Numbered from the stretch's first letter, positions 1-6,606 are shown. The stretch is DNA of 17,813 nucleotides from an uncultured Pirellulaceae bacterium (GCA_947258905.1 CAMYKF010000297.1:1-17813), one strand, 5' to 3'. Made by a program: numbers and translations. Notes: generated by a model not told the origin, from the letters alone.

Positions 1-287
1 AACAGGACAGCCAGCTGATTCTCCTCACGATGGGCCTTTTTTATCGCCTGCCGCAACCTGTCCAGGAATAACAGCCGGTTGGGCAAGCCGGTCAGTGCAT
101 CGTGATGAGCGAGTCGCGCCAGTGATACTTTCTGCTCCTGCAGCTTCTGCTGGGCAGACAGGTGTCCGCTGATATCACGTGCGGTTTCGATAATACTGCG
201 AATCGTCCCGTCTTCTTCCCGTAGCGGTGTCGCAATCAGTTCCACGTGTGACAGCTTGCCATCCGGCCCGGCGTGGTTGTGAACAAC
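1..287 (-). CDS. PAS-GGDEF diguanylate cyclase, fragment (5' end missing, 3' end outside window)
   Basis: Read on the minus strand this frame encodes the end of a PAS domain (VVHNHAGPDGKLSHVELIA, then a segment ending ARDISG), a short linker helix, and the start of a GGDEF domain with the diagnostic HHDALTGLPNRLLFLDRL. GGDEF enzymes make cyclic-di-GMP from two GTP. The active-site GGDEF loop itself lies beyond the window edge, so activity cannot be judged. No ATG or credible start with an RBS precedes the PAS remnant. Upstream of about 287 the frame runs into another gene's sequence and stops resembling PAS. The gene therefore looks 5'-truncated at a junction with the small coiled-coil gene at 236-436. 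The domain call is confident; whether the truncation is biological or an assembly effect is unknown. Confidence 0.8.
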
Positions 288-436
288 AGTCGCTCGAGGT
301 GGGCGACGCGGTTTTCCAGTGCAGCGACCCGTTCCGCGAGATCGGTCCCCTTGGCAGACTCCTGAGCCAAACAGGTCGATGCAGTTACTCCCGTCAATGC
401 GACAAGGATGGTAATAGCGATGATGGGCCGGGGCAT
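236..436 (-). CDS. Small exported coiled-coil protein, probably with a replaced C-terminus
   Basis: A 66-codon ORF with ATG at 436 and a well-spaced GGAG 8 nt upstream. It begins with a Sec-type signal peptide (MPRPIIAITILVALTGVTAS, cleavage probably just after CLA), followed by a short heptad-like helix, LAERVAALENRVAHLERLL, expected to form a coiled coil. Tiny secreted proteins of this design are common in planctomycetes (from memory). Function is unknown. The last 14 or so codons (FTTTPGRMASCHTWN) have no pattern and are simply the PAS-GGDEF sequence read in another frame. The natural C-terminus has probably been lost at a junction near 285-300. The two frames overlap, so either the small gene or the GGDEF gene, or both, are broken here. 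Confidence 0.55.
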   Translation of the reverse strand: MPRPIIAITILVALTGVTASTCLAQESAKGTDLAERVAALENRVAHLERLLFTTTPGRMASCHTWN

Positions 437-444
437 TATCGTGG

Positions 445-448
445 CTCC
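445..448 (-). promoter_or_regulatory. Ribosome binding site for the small coiled-coil gene
   Basis: GGAG on the minus strand, 8 nt before the ATG at 436. It decides this start against longer upstream extensions, which would translate repeat DNA. Confidence 0.55.
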
Positions 449-495
449 AAATATTCTGCTTTTTTGTTTCAGTAGTACGGCAACGCTGTCTTGAT

Positions 496-568
496 CGTTG
501 GGTGGCACTGCCGGATACGTTGGGTGCCACTTTTTGCTTGCCAAACAGACTGCTCGGCGTTGCCGAGC
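496..568. repeat. Compact intergenic repeat cluster (direct repeat plus hairpins)
   Basis: Part of a gene-free stretch (437-809). CGTTGGGTGGCAC (496-508) recurs as CGTTGGGTGCCAC (518-530), a 13-bp direct repeat with one mismatch and 22-bp period. The G/C difference makes GTGGCAC (502-508) and GTGCCAC (524-530) reverse complements, so the pair also folds as a stem, followed by TTTTT on the plus strand. A second perfect hairpin, GCTCGGC-gtt-GCCGAGC, lies at 552-568. No coding potential is apparent. It looks like a dispersed planctomycete intergenic element, but that needs copies elsewhere in the genome. Confidence 0.45.
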
Positions 569-591
569 CAGCCGAGATTGTCCGGGAAAAG

Positions 592-662
592 TAGCGGCAG
601 GGCGCAAGCCCTCCGGTATGGGACCTTGTGCGACGGACCGGAGGGCTTGCGCTCTGCCGCTA
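592..662. repeat. Large palindromic REP-like element (26-bp arms)
   Basis: Left arm 592-617 and right arm 637-662 are reverse complements over 26 bp with a single mismatch. They flank a 19-nt spacer (618-636). The core GGCGCAAGCCCTCCGGT / ACCGGAGGGCTTGCGC is very GC-rich. Transcribed in either direction it would form a long hairpin. Similar 'GAGGGCTTGCGC' palindromes are, from memory, scattered between genes in planctomycete genomes. No RAYT-type transposase is visible in this window. Confidence 0.8.
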
Positions 663-754
663 AAAAACACAATTTGTTTGGGTGTAATTCCCGGACACCC
701 TCGGGCGAGCCAGCATTTGGCACCGCTTATTCTACGGCAAATGAAGCCCCGGAC

Positions 755-785
755 AAAAAAAACGCCTCATCAATTGATAAGGCGT
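755..785 (-). terminator. Rho-independent terminator of mscL
   Basis: On the minus strand, ACGCCTTATCAATTGATGAG continues into GCGT and a run of eight T. The stem ACGCCT...AGGCGT encloses the self-complementary TCAATTGA. It sits 25 nt after the mscL stop codon. Confidence 0.9.
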
Positions 786-809
786 GGGAAAGTTTTTGTG
801 TCAAATGCG

Positions 810-1193
810 TTACTTTTTCAAAGCATCGCGGATTTCCGTCAGCAGCTTCACCTCGGCCGGCGGTTCAGCTTCCTCTTCGGCCTTTTCCATGAATCGGGCA
901 GCGACCTTGATTGCCACGAACACGGCGAGGGCAAGGATCAGGAAGTCCATCAAGTTCTGGATAAACGCTCCGTACTTCAGCAAAATCGGCTCGCCGTCTG
1001 CCGACTCGCCCATTTTCATTGTCAGACTCGTCAGGTCGGGAACCTGGAACAGGGTCGCAATCAATGGCGACACAATATTGTCGATAAACGATTTCACGAT
1101 GGCTCCGGCGGCCGTGCCGATCACAATACCGACCGCCATGTCGATGAGGTTGCCTTTGAAGGCGAAATTCTTGAAGTCCTGAATGAAACCCAT
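810..1193 (-). CDS. mscL: Large-conductance mechanosensitive channel MscL
   Basis: A 127-aa protein, close to the usual 130-140 aa of MscL. MscL is a homopentameric inner-membrane channel that opens under membrane tension to release osmolytes during hypo-osmotic shock. The N-terminal amphipathic helix (MGFIQDFKNFAFKGNLIDMA) leads into the pore-lining TM1 with the typical GIVIGTAAGAIVKSFIDNIV. A periplasmic loop follows (about residues 47-75), then TM2 (about 78-100, NLMDFLILALAVFVAIKVAA), then a charged C-terminal helix ending LLTEIRDALKK, typical of the cytoplasmic bundle. The start is supported by GGAG 7 nt upstream. It is a single-gene unit with its own terminator, and the gene appears intact. 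Confidence 0.97.
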   Translation of the reverse strand: MGFIQDFKNFAFKGNLIDMAVGIVIGTAAGAIVKSFIDNIVSPLIATLFQVPDLTSLTMKMGESADGEPILLKYGAFIQNLMDFLILALAVFVAIKVAARFMEKAEEEAEPPAEVKLLTEIRDALKK

Positions 1194-1200
1194 TTTGCAA

Positions 1201-1204
1201 CTCC
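1201..1204 (-). promoter_or_regulatory. Ribosome binding site of mscL
   Basis: GGAG on the minus strand, 7 nt before the mscL ATG. Confidence 0.7.
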
Positions 1205-1218
1205 GTGTTTTGGGTAAA

Positions 1219-1325
1219 GCGAATTCGCGTTAGCCAGCTGGCAGTAGAACGTGAATTCGAAAAAGGCGGGAAAGATTTTTCGCGAGGCGAGAAGCGTTCG
1301 TCGCGAAGCGAAACGACCAGCTAAC
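1219..1325. repeat. Structured/repeat-like leader upstream of mscL
   Basis: Between mscL and the aminopeptidase gene. It begins with the 10-bp palindrome GCGAATTCGC (1219-1228). GTTAGCCAGCTGG (1229-1241) at one end is mirrored by CCAGCTAAC (1317-1325) at the other, the same sequence inverted apart from a 4-nt gap. Inside, TTCGCG (1279-1284) pairs with CGCGAA (1302-1307). It could be a small palindromic element or a structured mscL 5' leader. Nothing coding is apparent. Confidence 0.3.
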
Positions 1326-1332
1326 ACACCGA

Positions 1333-1361
1333 TTTTTACGATGTGTCCGAAATTCCCACAA
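1333..1361 (-). promoter_or_regulatory. Weak promoter candidate for mscL
   Basis: Minus strand TTGTGG, a 17-nt spacer, then TAAAAA. The spacing is ideal but box matches are poor (3/6 and 4/6). It would imply a leader of about 130 nt containing the hairpins at 1219-1325. Confidence 0.2.
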
Positions 1362-1403
1362 GATGACTGGCGGGTTGGCGATGGCCCGGCGTGGTTAAAT
1401 CAA

Positions 1404-2834
1404 CTATGCGGTGGCCATGTCATCGATTAGCGAAACGAGCGTCCGCACGAAATAACCGGATGCGCCGGCATCCATCCAGGCAACCGGTTTTTCGGCAAAA
1501 CTTGGACCCGCAATATCGACGTGTACCCAGGGAACGTCATCCACGAATTGCTCCAGCAACTTGGCTGCGGTAATGGCGCCACCGGCGCGGCCGTCGCCAA
1601 CGTTCTTGATGTCGGCAACCTTGCTTTTGATCAGTTCGTCGTATTCGCTGAACATGGGCAGCGGCCATGCCGCTTCGCCGCACGCCATCGAAGCCTCGCG
1701 CACCTGGGCACAAAAATCCTCATCGTTGGACATTAGCCCGCCGACCGTGTTACCCAGTGCGACCACGCAGGCGCCGGTCAACGTTGCCAGGTCGATGATC
1801 CGCGTGGCGCCCTCGGTCACGGCTACGCTCAAAGCGTCGGCCAGTACCAAACGGCCTTCAGCATCCGTGTTGTGAACTTCGATCGTGGTTCCGCTACGCG
1901 CGGTGAGGATATCGCCAAGTTTGTATGCGTTGCCGCTGATCATGTTCTCAACCAGCCCGACAATGCCAATCACGTTGACGTTCAACTGCAGGTTGGCGAT
2001 GGCCTGCATGGCTCCCAGCACGGTCGCTGCGCCAGCCATATCGCGTTTCATCGTCAGCATGCCGGCGCTCGGCTTGATCGATAGTCCGCCTGAATCAAAC
2101 GTGACTCCCTTGCCCACCAGTGCCAGCGGCGCCGCGTTTCCGCCACCTTGATGTCGCATGATGACCAGCCGCGGTGGACGTTCCGATGCCTGGGAGACGG
2201 CCAGCAAGGCGCCGCACTTTTCCTGCTCGAGTTTTTGCTGATCCCAGACTTCGACGGTGAAGCCGGCCGCCTGCCCGGATTCCTCGCACGCCGCGGCAAA
2301 AGTCTCGGGATAAATGCGGTTGGCCGGTTCATTGACCAGCGTGCGCGTCAGGTGAATCGCTTCGGACAGCACGCGGCCTTTTTGCAAGTCATCGTTGGAG
2401 GTAGAGCACCAGACGATCTCCTCAGGTGGCTGCAGGGACTTTTCCGCCTGGTACAAATCCTGTCCGCGGCATCCGGTCATGCTGCCACATACGGCATCGG
2501 CTGCCGGGTCCAGTTCCAGGGCATAAGCGATTTTGCGACGGGCCCGGTTGGCCAGATGTTTGGCCGCTGCACCCGCCGCCCGAAACGACAATCCCGACGG
2601 AGCTTTGTCCGGGTCACCCAGCCCCACAACGACCAGCAACGGGGCGGCGATCGCTTCGAGCCCCGGCAACGCCGTGATGCCGCAAACATCTGTCGAAATG
2701 TCTTTCGATTCGATCAATCGCGTTAACAGGCCGCCGGTGACCCGGTCCACTTCCCGGGCGTGTCCTGTCAGCTCCGTGTTCTGCCAGACTCCGATCACCA
2801 GGGCGTCGGCGTGGATAGTGGATACCTTGTCCAT
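1404..2834 (-). CDS. pepA: Leucyl aminopeptidase (M17 family)
   Basis: A cytosolic di-zinc/manganese aminopeptidase, normally hexameric, which removes N-terminal residues such as Leu in peptide turnover. With the ATG at 2834 the protein has 476 aa, typical of M17. Family landmarks are all present: VGKGVTFDSGGLSIKP (K242, D247, K254), MKRDMAGAA (D265) and the signature NTDAEGRL (D324, E326, R328). Their spacing matches Escherichia coli PepA with a constant offset of 28, so metal ligands and catalytic Lys/Arg are conserved. The frame is open further upstream (to 3038), but that extension overlaps the divergent UbiD start and has no family resemblance. MDKVSTIHADALVIGVW (2834) or the ATG at 2852 is the likely start; neither has a clear Shine-Dalgarno. 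No terminator is obvious between its stop and mscL. Confidence 0.95.
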   Translation of the reverse strand: MDKVSTIHADALVIGVWQNTELTGHAREVDRVTGGLLTRLIESKDISTDVCGITALPGLEAIAAPLLVVVGLGDPDKAPSGLSFRAAGAAAKHLANRARRKIAYALELDPAADAVCGSMTGCRGQDLYQAEKSLQPPEEIVWCSTSNDDLQKGRVLSEAIHLTRTLVNEPANRIYPETFAAACEESGQAAGFTVEVWDQQKLEQEKCGALLAVSQASERPPRLVIMRHQGGGNAAPLALVGKGVTFDSGGLSIKPSAGMLTMKRDMAGAATVLGAMQAIANLQLNVNVIGIVGLVENMISGNAYKLGDILTARSGTTIEVHNTDAEGRLVLADALSVAVTEGATRIIDLATLTGACVVALGNTVGGLMSNDEDFCAQVREASMACGEAAWPLPMFSEYDELIKSKVADIKNVGDGRAGGAITAAKLLEQFVDDVPWVHVDIAGPSFAEKPVAWMDAGASGYFVRTLVSLIDDMATA

Positions 2835-2945
2835 GGTGGTCGTAGTGATCATGATCGCTATCAGGTTAAATGGTGGTCGGCTGGTTAAAACAGACGGGCA
2901 TTCTATCGAAGTTATCGCGTTTCGACAGTCGTCGAGACTCCGGCC

Positions 2946-5750
2946 ATGGGATATCGCAGCACCCGACAATGTGTCGATGACCTGAAACGTCACGATCAGC
3001 TGATCGTATGTGACGACCCGGTGTCGGCTCGTCTGCAAGTGGCAGAGATCCAGCGACGCGTCTTCGCCAACGGCGGCCCGGCTGTATTGTTCACGGATGT
3101 GACCGACAGCCGCTTTCCGATGGTTTCCAACCTGTTCGGCACGCTGGAGCGAGCCCGTTTCCTGTTTCGCGATACGATCGAAGCGGTGCGGCGCGCGATT
3201 GAATTGAAAATCGAGCCGTCACTCGCGGTGCAAAAACCGGGTCGCTACTGGAAGGCACCTTTGACGGCATTGTCCATGCGGCCCAAACAGGTGCGTTCGG
3301 GGGCGGTTACCAAAAACATGACCAAGGTCGACCAGTTGCCGCAACTGGTGTCGTGGCCGCTGGATGCCGGAGGCTTTGTGACGTTGCCGCAGGTGTACAG
3401 TGAAGACGCCCGTCGCCCCGGCCTGGCCCACAGCAACCTGGGCATGTACCGCATCCAGTTGACGGGTAACCAGTACGACATCAATCGCCAGATTGGACTG
3501 CACTACCAGATTCATCGCAGTATTGGAGTGCACCACGCGGCCGCCCGCGAACTGGGCAAGCCGTTTCGCGTGAACATTTTTGTCGGTGGTTCGCCTGCCA
3601 TGACGCTGGCTGCTGTGATGCCGTTGCCCGAGGGCATGAGCGAACTGGGCTTTGCCGGCGCGCTGGCCGGCCATCGCATTCCCATGCAGCGCAACGAAGG
3701 TCACTTGCCCATTTATGCTGACGCGGACTTCTGCATCTCGGGTACCATCGATCCGGAATTGCTGCTGCCCGAAGGTCCCTTTGGCGATCACCTCGGTTAC
3801 TACAGTCTGGCTCACGATTTTCCATTGATCACGCCGGTTGAATCCCCTGAGCTTGATCAGGTAGTTGAGGAAGGCACTTCCAGTCTGACTCCGTGGCGGC
3901 TGACCCACGACTTTCTGGTGCAACCGATTCGTACATGGCTGGAAAAGAAACGCCGGGAAACCTGGCGTGGCCGGGCCGCCATGCAACTGGAAGAACTGGA
4001 AACCCAGTGGGCCAAAAACCGCGAGCGCCGTTATCTGCCAACCTTGCCGCAATTCGTCGCGTTTACCGCCGGAGTGCCCGCGCTGCAATGGTCGGCCGAA
4101 GGCAAGTCGATGTGGCGCGCCGCGTTTCGTTTCTACGGCCTCGCCACGCTGCTGATCGCCGGCGTCATCGCGGCTGGTGGCCTGCTCGTCGCTTCACTGA
4201 TCTCGGCCAGCAATGACAGCCAGATCAAGTCGCTGGTTGAGCAGGTAGTCGTTGGCGAGCCGCAAGAAGCATCCGCGGCGATCAAACAACTGAGCCAGTA
4301 CGGCGATGCCGCGTATACCGGTCTTTTGCCCTATCTGGACAACGACGATCCGAAAATGCGATTTCGTGCAGCTGCTGCGCTCTTGCAACTGGGATCTGAC
4401 GATCCAATGCTGATGCAAACGGTGATCGACGTGATTCCAGCCCTCGACACATCGGAATTTGGCAACACGATCGCTGCGCTGGAGTCTGCACCAGCTCACC
4501 ATGATTTCCTGCGTCAGGCATGGGAGCGAACGGATTCGGACACCGCCAGGGCACGACTGGCAATTACCGACTGGCACCTGGGTAATCCGGCATTGCTGCA
4601 GGAGATGTTTGCCGACCAGTTCGTGCGGGATCGACAAACGGCGGTGATCGATCAACTGAGCAAGTGGCATGGTCCCATTTCCCAACTGGTCGAAATAGTC
4701 GTCAGTCGCAGCGATCCGGATTTTCAGTACACCATGTGTGCGGCCATTGGCATGATCACGCCCGATGAACTCAGCGAGCCGGATCAACAGACTTGCCTTC
4801 GCATGTTTGATTCATTGCTGGAAGGGTCAGTAGATCCCGGAGTCATTCAGGTGGCTGCCTGGGCGCTTGGCCAATGGAAACAACCGGTGTCCCCGGACCT
4901 GGGCTCCGCGGTCAACGCCACCGGACTGCCTCTAATCCGCCAGGAAATGATTGACGGCATCCACTTGACGTTTGTGCTGGTCGAAGGCGGTGAATTCGTC
5001 CGAAACGAAGGAATCCTCGAACGACATGCAGATGATTTGCGTTATCCGGGGGAACGCGTGACGATCAACCAGCCCTACTACATGTTGGCAACAGAAACTC
5101 CGTTCGATTTGTTTCGCCGGTTTTTGGACGATCCGCGAACCAGTCCCGAAATTGGCAGCAAATACAGGGATCATCCACTCTGGAAGACCGATACTTCTGG
5201 TCTGCCGATCTGCAACGTGTCTCGAACTGATACGGCTGAATTTCTGAATTGGCTCAGCGATCGCCTGCAACTGACCGAGTACTATCGCATCGAAGATGGT
5301 GTAGTCACCTGGGATTCGGAATCGAACGGATGCCGCCTGCCCGACTCCGATCAATGGGAATTTGCCAGCAAGGCAGGCGCCCGCACCAGCCTGTACTGGG
5401 GAACAAACACGGAACGGCCTGTCGTCCAGCAATATGCCCAGGTGGAACTGGGCAGCGGGCGTGATGTGGTTTTTGTGACCGAGATGGCGCAGCGAATTCC
5501 CAATCGATTTGGCTTTTTTGACATGATCGGCAATGCGCTCGAATTATGTGATTATCCTCCCACAATGCCGAACTCCGACACATTCGCCTGGCCAGTGACG
5601 GCGATATTAAGAGGCGGTGATGTCAGAACGGAAGCCCGTGGCCTTTGCGGAGTCGTCTATATCCCGAATCCACCCCAAGATGTCATTAACATCGACAAAC
5701 TCGGTTTCCGTGTTGTTCTGCCTGTGCAGGAACAAAAAAACGGGCGCTGA
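2946..5750 (+). CDS. Chimeric ORF: UbiD decarboxylase N-part fused to ATPase-tail/HEAT/FGE-like membrane protein
   Basis: A single 934-codon frame. Residues 1-293 are a UbiD-family prenyl-FMN decarboxylase: start YRSTRQCVDDL, then FPMVSNLFGT, LPQLVSWPLDAGGFVTLP, SNLGMYRIQL, GLHYQIHRSIGVHH, and the catalytic-Glu motif LPEGPFGDHLGYYSLAHDFP. UbiD normally continues about 150-200 residues with its C-terminal oligomerisation region; here that is missing. From about residue 294 the protein resembles the C-terminal half of large planctomycete ATPase/HEAT/FGE proteins: LTHDFLVQPIRTWLEKKRRE (319-338), a TM helix about 396-418, HEAT-like repeats about 428-650, and an FGE/SUMF1-like domain about 672-925 (CRLPDSDQWEFASKAG, GFFDMIGNALELC, terminal LGFRVV). 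Several FGE positions are altered, so catalysis is doubtful. Either half may be non-functional. The start lacks a strong RBS. Confidence 0.85.
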   Translation: MGYRSTRQCVDDLKRHDQLIVCDDPVSARLQVAEIQRRVFANGGPAVLFTDVTDSRFPMVSNLFGTLERARFLFRDTIEAVRRAIELKIEPSLAVQKPGRYWKAPLTALSMRPKQVRSGAVTKNMTKVDQLPQLVSWPLDAGGFVTLPQVYSEDARRPGLAHSNLGMYRIQLTGNQYDINRQIGLHYQIHRSIGVHHAAARELGKPFRVNIFVGGSPAMTLAAVMPLPEGMSELGFAGALAGHRIPMQRNEGHLPIYADADFCISGTIDPELLLPEGPFGDHLGYYSLAHDFPLITPVESPELDQVVEEGTSSLTPWRLTHDFLVQPIRTWLEKKRRETWRGRAAMQLEELETQWAKNRERRYLPTLPQFVAFTAGVPALQWSAEGKSMWRAAFRFYGLATLLIAGVIAAGGLLVASLISASNDSQIKSLVEQVVVGEPQEASAAIKQLSQYGDAAYTGLLPYLDNDDPKMRFRAAAALLQLGSDDPMLMQTVIDVIPALDTSEFGNTIAALESAPAHHDFLRQAWERTDSDTARARLAITDWHLGNPALLQEMFADQFVRDRQTAVIDQLSKWHGPISQLVEIVVSRSDPDFQYTMCAAIGMITPDELSEPDQQTCLRMFDSLLEGSVDPGVIQVAAWALGQWKQPVSPDLGSAVNATGLPLIRQEMIDGIHLTFVLVEGGEFVRNEGILERHADDLRYPGERVTINQPYYMLATETPFDLFRRFLDDPRTSPEIGSKYRDHPLWKTDTSGLPICNVSRTDTAEFLNWLSDRLQLTEYYRIEDGVVTWDSESNGCRLPDSDQWEFASKAGARTSLYWGTNTERPVVQQYAQVELGSGRDVVFVTEMAQRIPNRFGFFDMIGNALELCDYPPTMPNSDTFAWPVTAILRGGDVRTEARGLCGVVYIPNPPQDVINIDKLGFRVVLPVQEQKNGR
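3815..3835. other. Gene-fusion or rearrangement junction inside the chimeric ORF
   Basis: UbiD similarity stops after AHDFP (codon ending 3824). LITPVES, which from memory resembles the region before the LTHDFLV motif in planctomycete ATPase proteins, begins at 3825. The frame is preserved. No insertion sequence, inverted repeat or duplication is visible at the joint. Confidence 0.65.
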
Positions 5751-5768
5751 TGCAAAACAACGCCCGTT
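5732..5768 (-). terminator. Rho-independent terminator of the Cys-rich gene, overlapping the end of the convergent ORF
   Basis: On the minus strand AACGGGCG (5768-5761), a 14-nt loop, then CGCCCGTT (5746-5739) continuing into T7. The T-tract and right stem lie within the last codons of the plus-strand chimeric ORF (its stop is 5748-5750). In the plus direction the same stem lacks a good T-tract. Confidence 0.88.
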
Positions 5769-5791
5769 GATTAAAGTTCAAAGTTCGACCC

Positions 5792-6298
5792 CTAGCGGCA
5801 ACCGCATCCGCAACCACGACGCGGCCAGCAGCGTCTGGGCGGGCAGCAAGGTCGCGGGCAACAAGGTTGCGGACAATACTGCGGAGGGCAGTATTGCGGC
5901 ACACTGTACGGCTGTTGCGGTACTACCTGTTGCGGTACTACCTGCTGCGGAGCAACTTGCGGAACCGCTCCATAACCCTCGCAGTAATATCTGTAACAAT
6001 CTGCCTGGCATTGGACCGGGTCCGACGACCACGGACACATAGCGATGCAAGCGGCGTACAAATCCGGATACTTGCAACCAGGCTGGGGATAACTGTAGGG
6101 CGTTGATGTCTGCGGGCAACAGGGTTGAGGGCAACATTGTGGTTGCGGGTAACAAGGTTGCGGGCAGCATCTCGGTTGCGGACAACACTGACGCGGAGCA
6201 CAGCGGTTCCAGCCACCGCCACAACCCCACTGGGCCTGAGCGGACGTGGTGAACAGACAGGCGCAGGCGAACGCCAACGCAACGGCAAGGTTTCTCAT
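5792..6298 (-). CDS. Small Cys/Pro/Gln-rich exported protein
   Basis: A 168-aa protein with a clear Sec signal peptide (MRNLAVALAFACACLFTTSA, cleavage probably after AQA, residue 22). The mature 146 residues contain 27 cysteines and many Pro/Gln, in repeats of the type CCPQPRCCPQPC, VVPQQVVPQQ and CCPRPCCPPRRC. A distinct central segment, YAACIAMCPWSSDPVQCQAD followed by C, has a Cx3C-x8-Cx3C pattern resembling a disulfide-locked helical hairpin. The function is unrecognised. Planctomycete envelopes have been described as rich in cystine and proline, so a cross-linked envelope or surface protein is a reasonable inference; metal binding is an alternative. It has its own RBS (GGGAG, 8 nt), a good promoter and a terminator, so it is monocistronic. 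It sits divergent from the histidine kinase gene. Confidence 0.85.
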   Translation of the reverse strand: MRNLAVALAFACACLFTTSAQAQWGCGGGWNRCAPRQCCPQPRCCPQPCYPQPQCCPQPCCPQTSTPYSYPQPGCKYPDLYAACIAMCPWSSDPVQCQADCYRYYCEGYGAVPQVAPQQVVPQQVVPQQPYSVPQYCPPQYCPQPCCPRPCCPPRRCWPRRGCGCGCR

Positions 6299-6306
6299 GA
6301 CAAATT

Positions 6307-6311
6307 CTCCC
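6307..6311 (-). promoter_or_regulatory. Ribosome binding site of the Cys-rich gene
   Basis: GGGAG on the minus strand, 8 nt before the ATG at 6298. It fixes that start. Confidence 0.7.
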
Positions 6312-6336
6312 GGTGAAAAATCAAGTTGCGGGAGCG

Positions 6337-6365
6337 ATTGTAATTCCGGGCCAACCGCCAGGCAA
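6337..6365 (-). promoter_or_regulatory. Sigma-70-type promoter of the Cys-rich gene
   Basis: Minus strand TTGCCT (6365-6360), a 17-nt spacer, then TACAAT (6342-6337). The -10 box matches consensus at 5/6 and the -35 at 4/6. Transcription would start near 6330, giving a leader of about 32 nt that contains the RBS. The rest of the 308-bp gap to the kinase gene (6366-6606) shows no ORF, repeat or convincing kinase promoter. Confidence 0.6.
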
Positions 6366-6606
6366 TTTGACGGGCCTGGTTTTGAGGGTTTTTACCTTGC
6401 TGGGGAAACCAATTGGGAATTGTCGCGTCACTGGCCTGTGCACGCCCTTGTCGACAAAAGCAGGGACACGCTTTAATAATGCCAGACGCGCGAATACTGC
6501 CATCAAGGCTGCTGCACCAGGCCGAGTCGCTTGCCCGGGCAGTTTTTACGCGCTCCGCGAACCAACCCATCTGTAATCCATTTCAAAATCGAGCTCGAGA
6601 AGGATC

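Noticed and set aside
498..1217. 239-codon plus-strand ORF
   Set aside because: It runs through the palindromic repeat, the mscL terminator and antisense of mscL; no protein-like features.
2835..3038. Longer N-terminus for the aminopeptidase
   Set aside because: The extension overlaps the divergent UbiD start, has no M17 resemblance and would give an oversized protein.
3800..3850. Insertion sequence or attachment site at the UbiD fusion point
   Set aside because: No transposase, inverted terminal repeats, target duplication or tRNA-like sequence was seen nearby.
3219..4088. 289-codon minus-strand ORF
   Set aside because: Antisense shadow of the UbiD/HEAT-FGE ORF with Gln/His-rich, motif-free translation.
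5810..6230. Short repeated units in the Cys-rich gene as a possible CRISPR or tandem-repeat array
   Set aside because: The repetition follows codons for CCPQP and VVPQQ with no fixed repeat-spacer spacing. It is protein low complexity.
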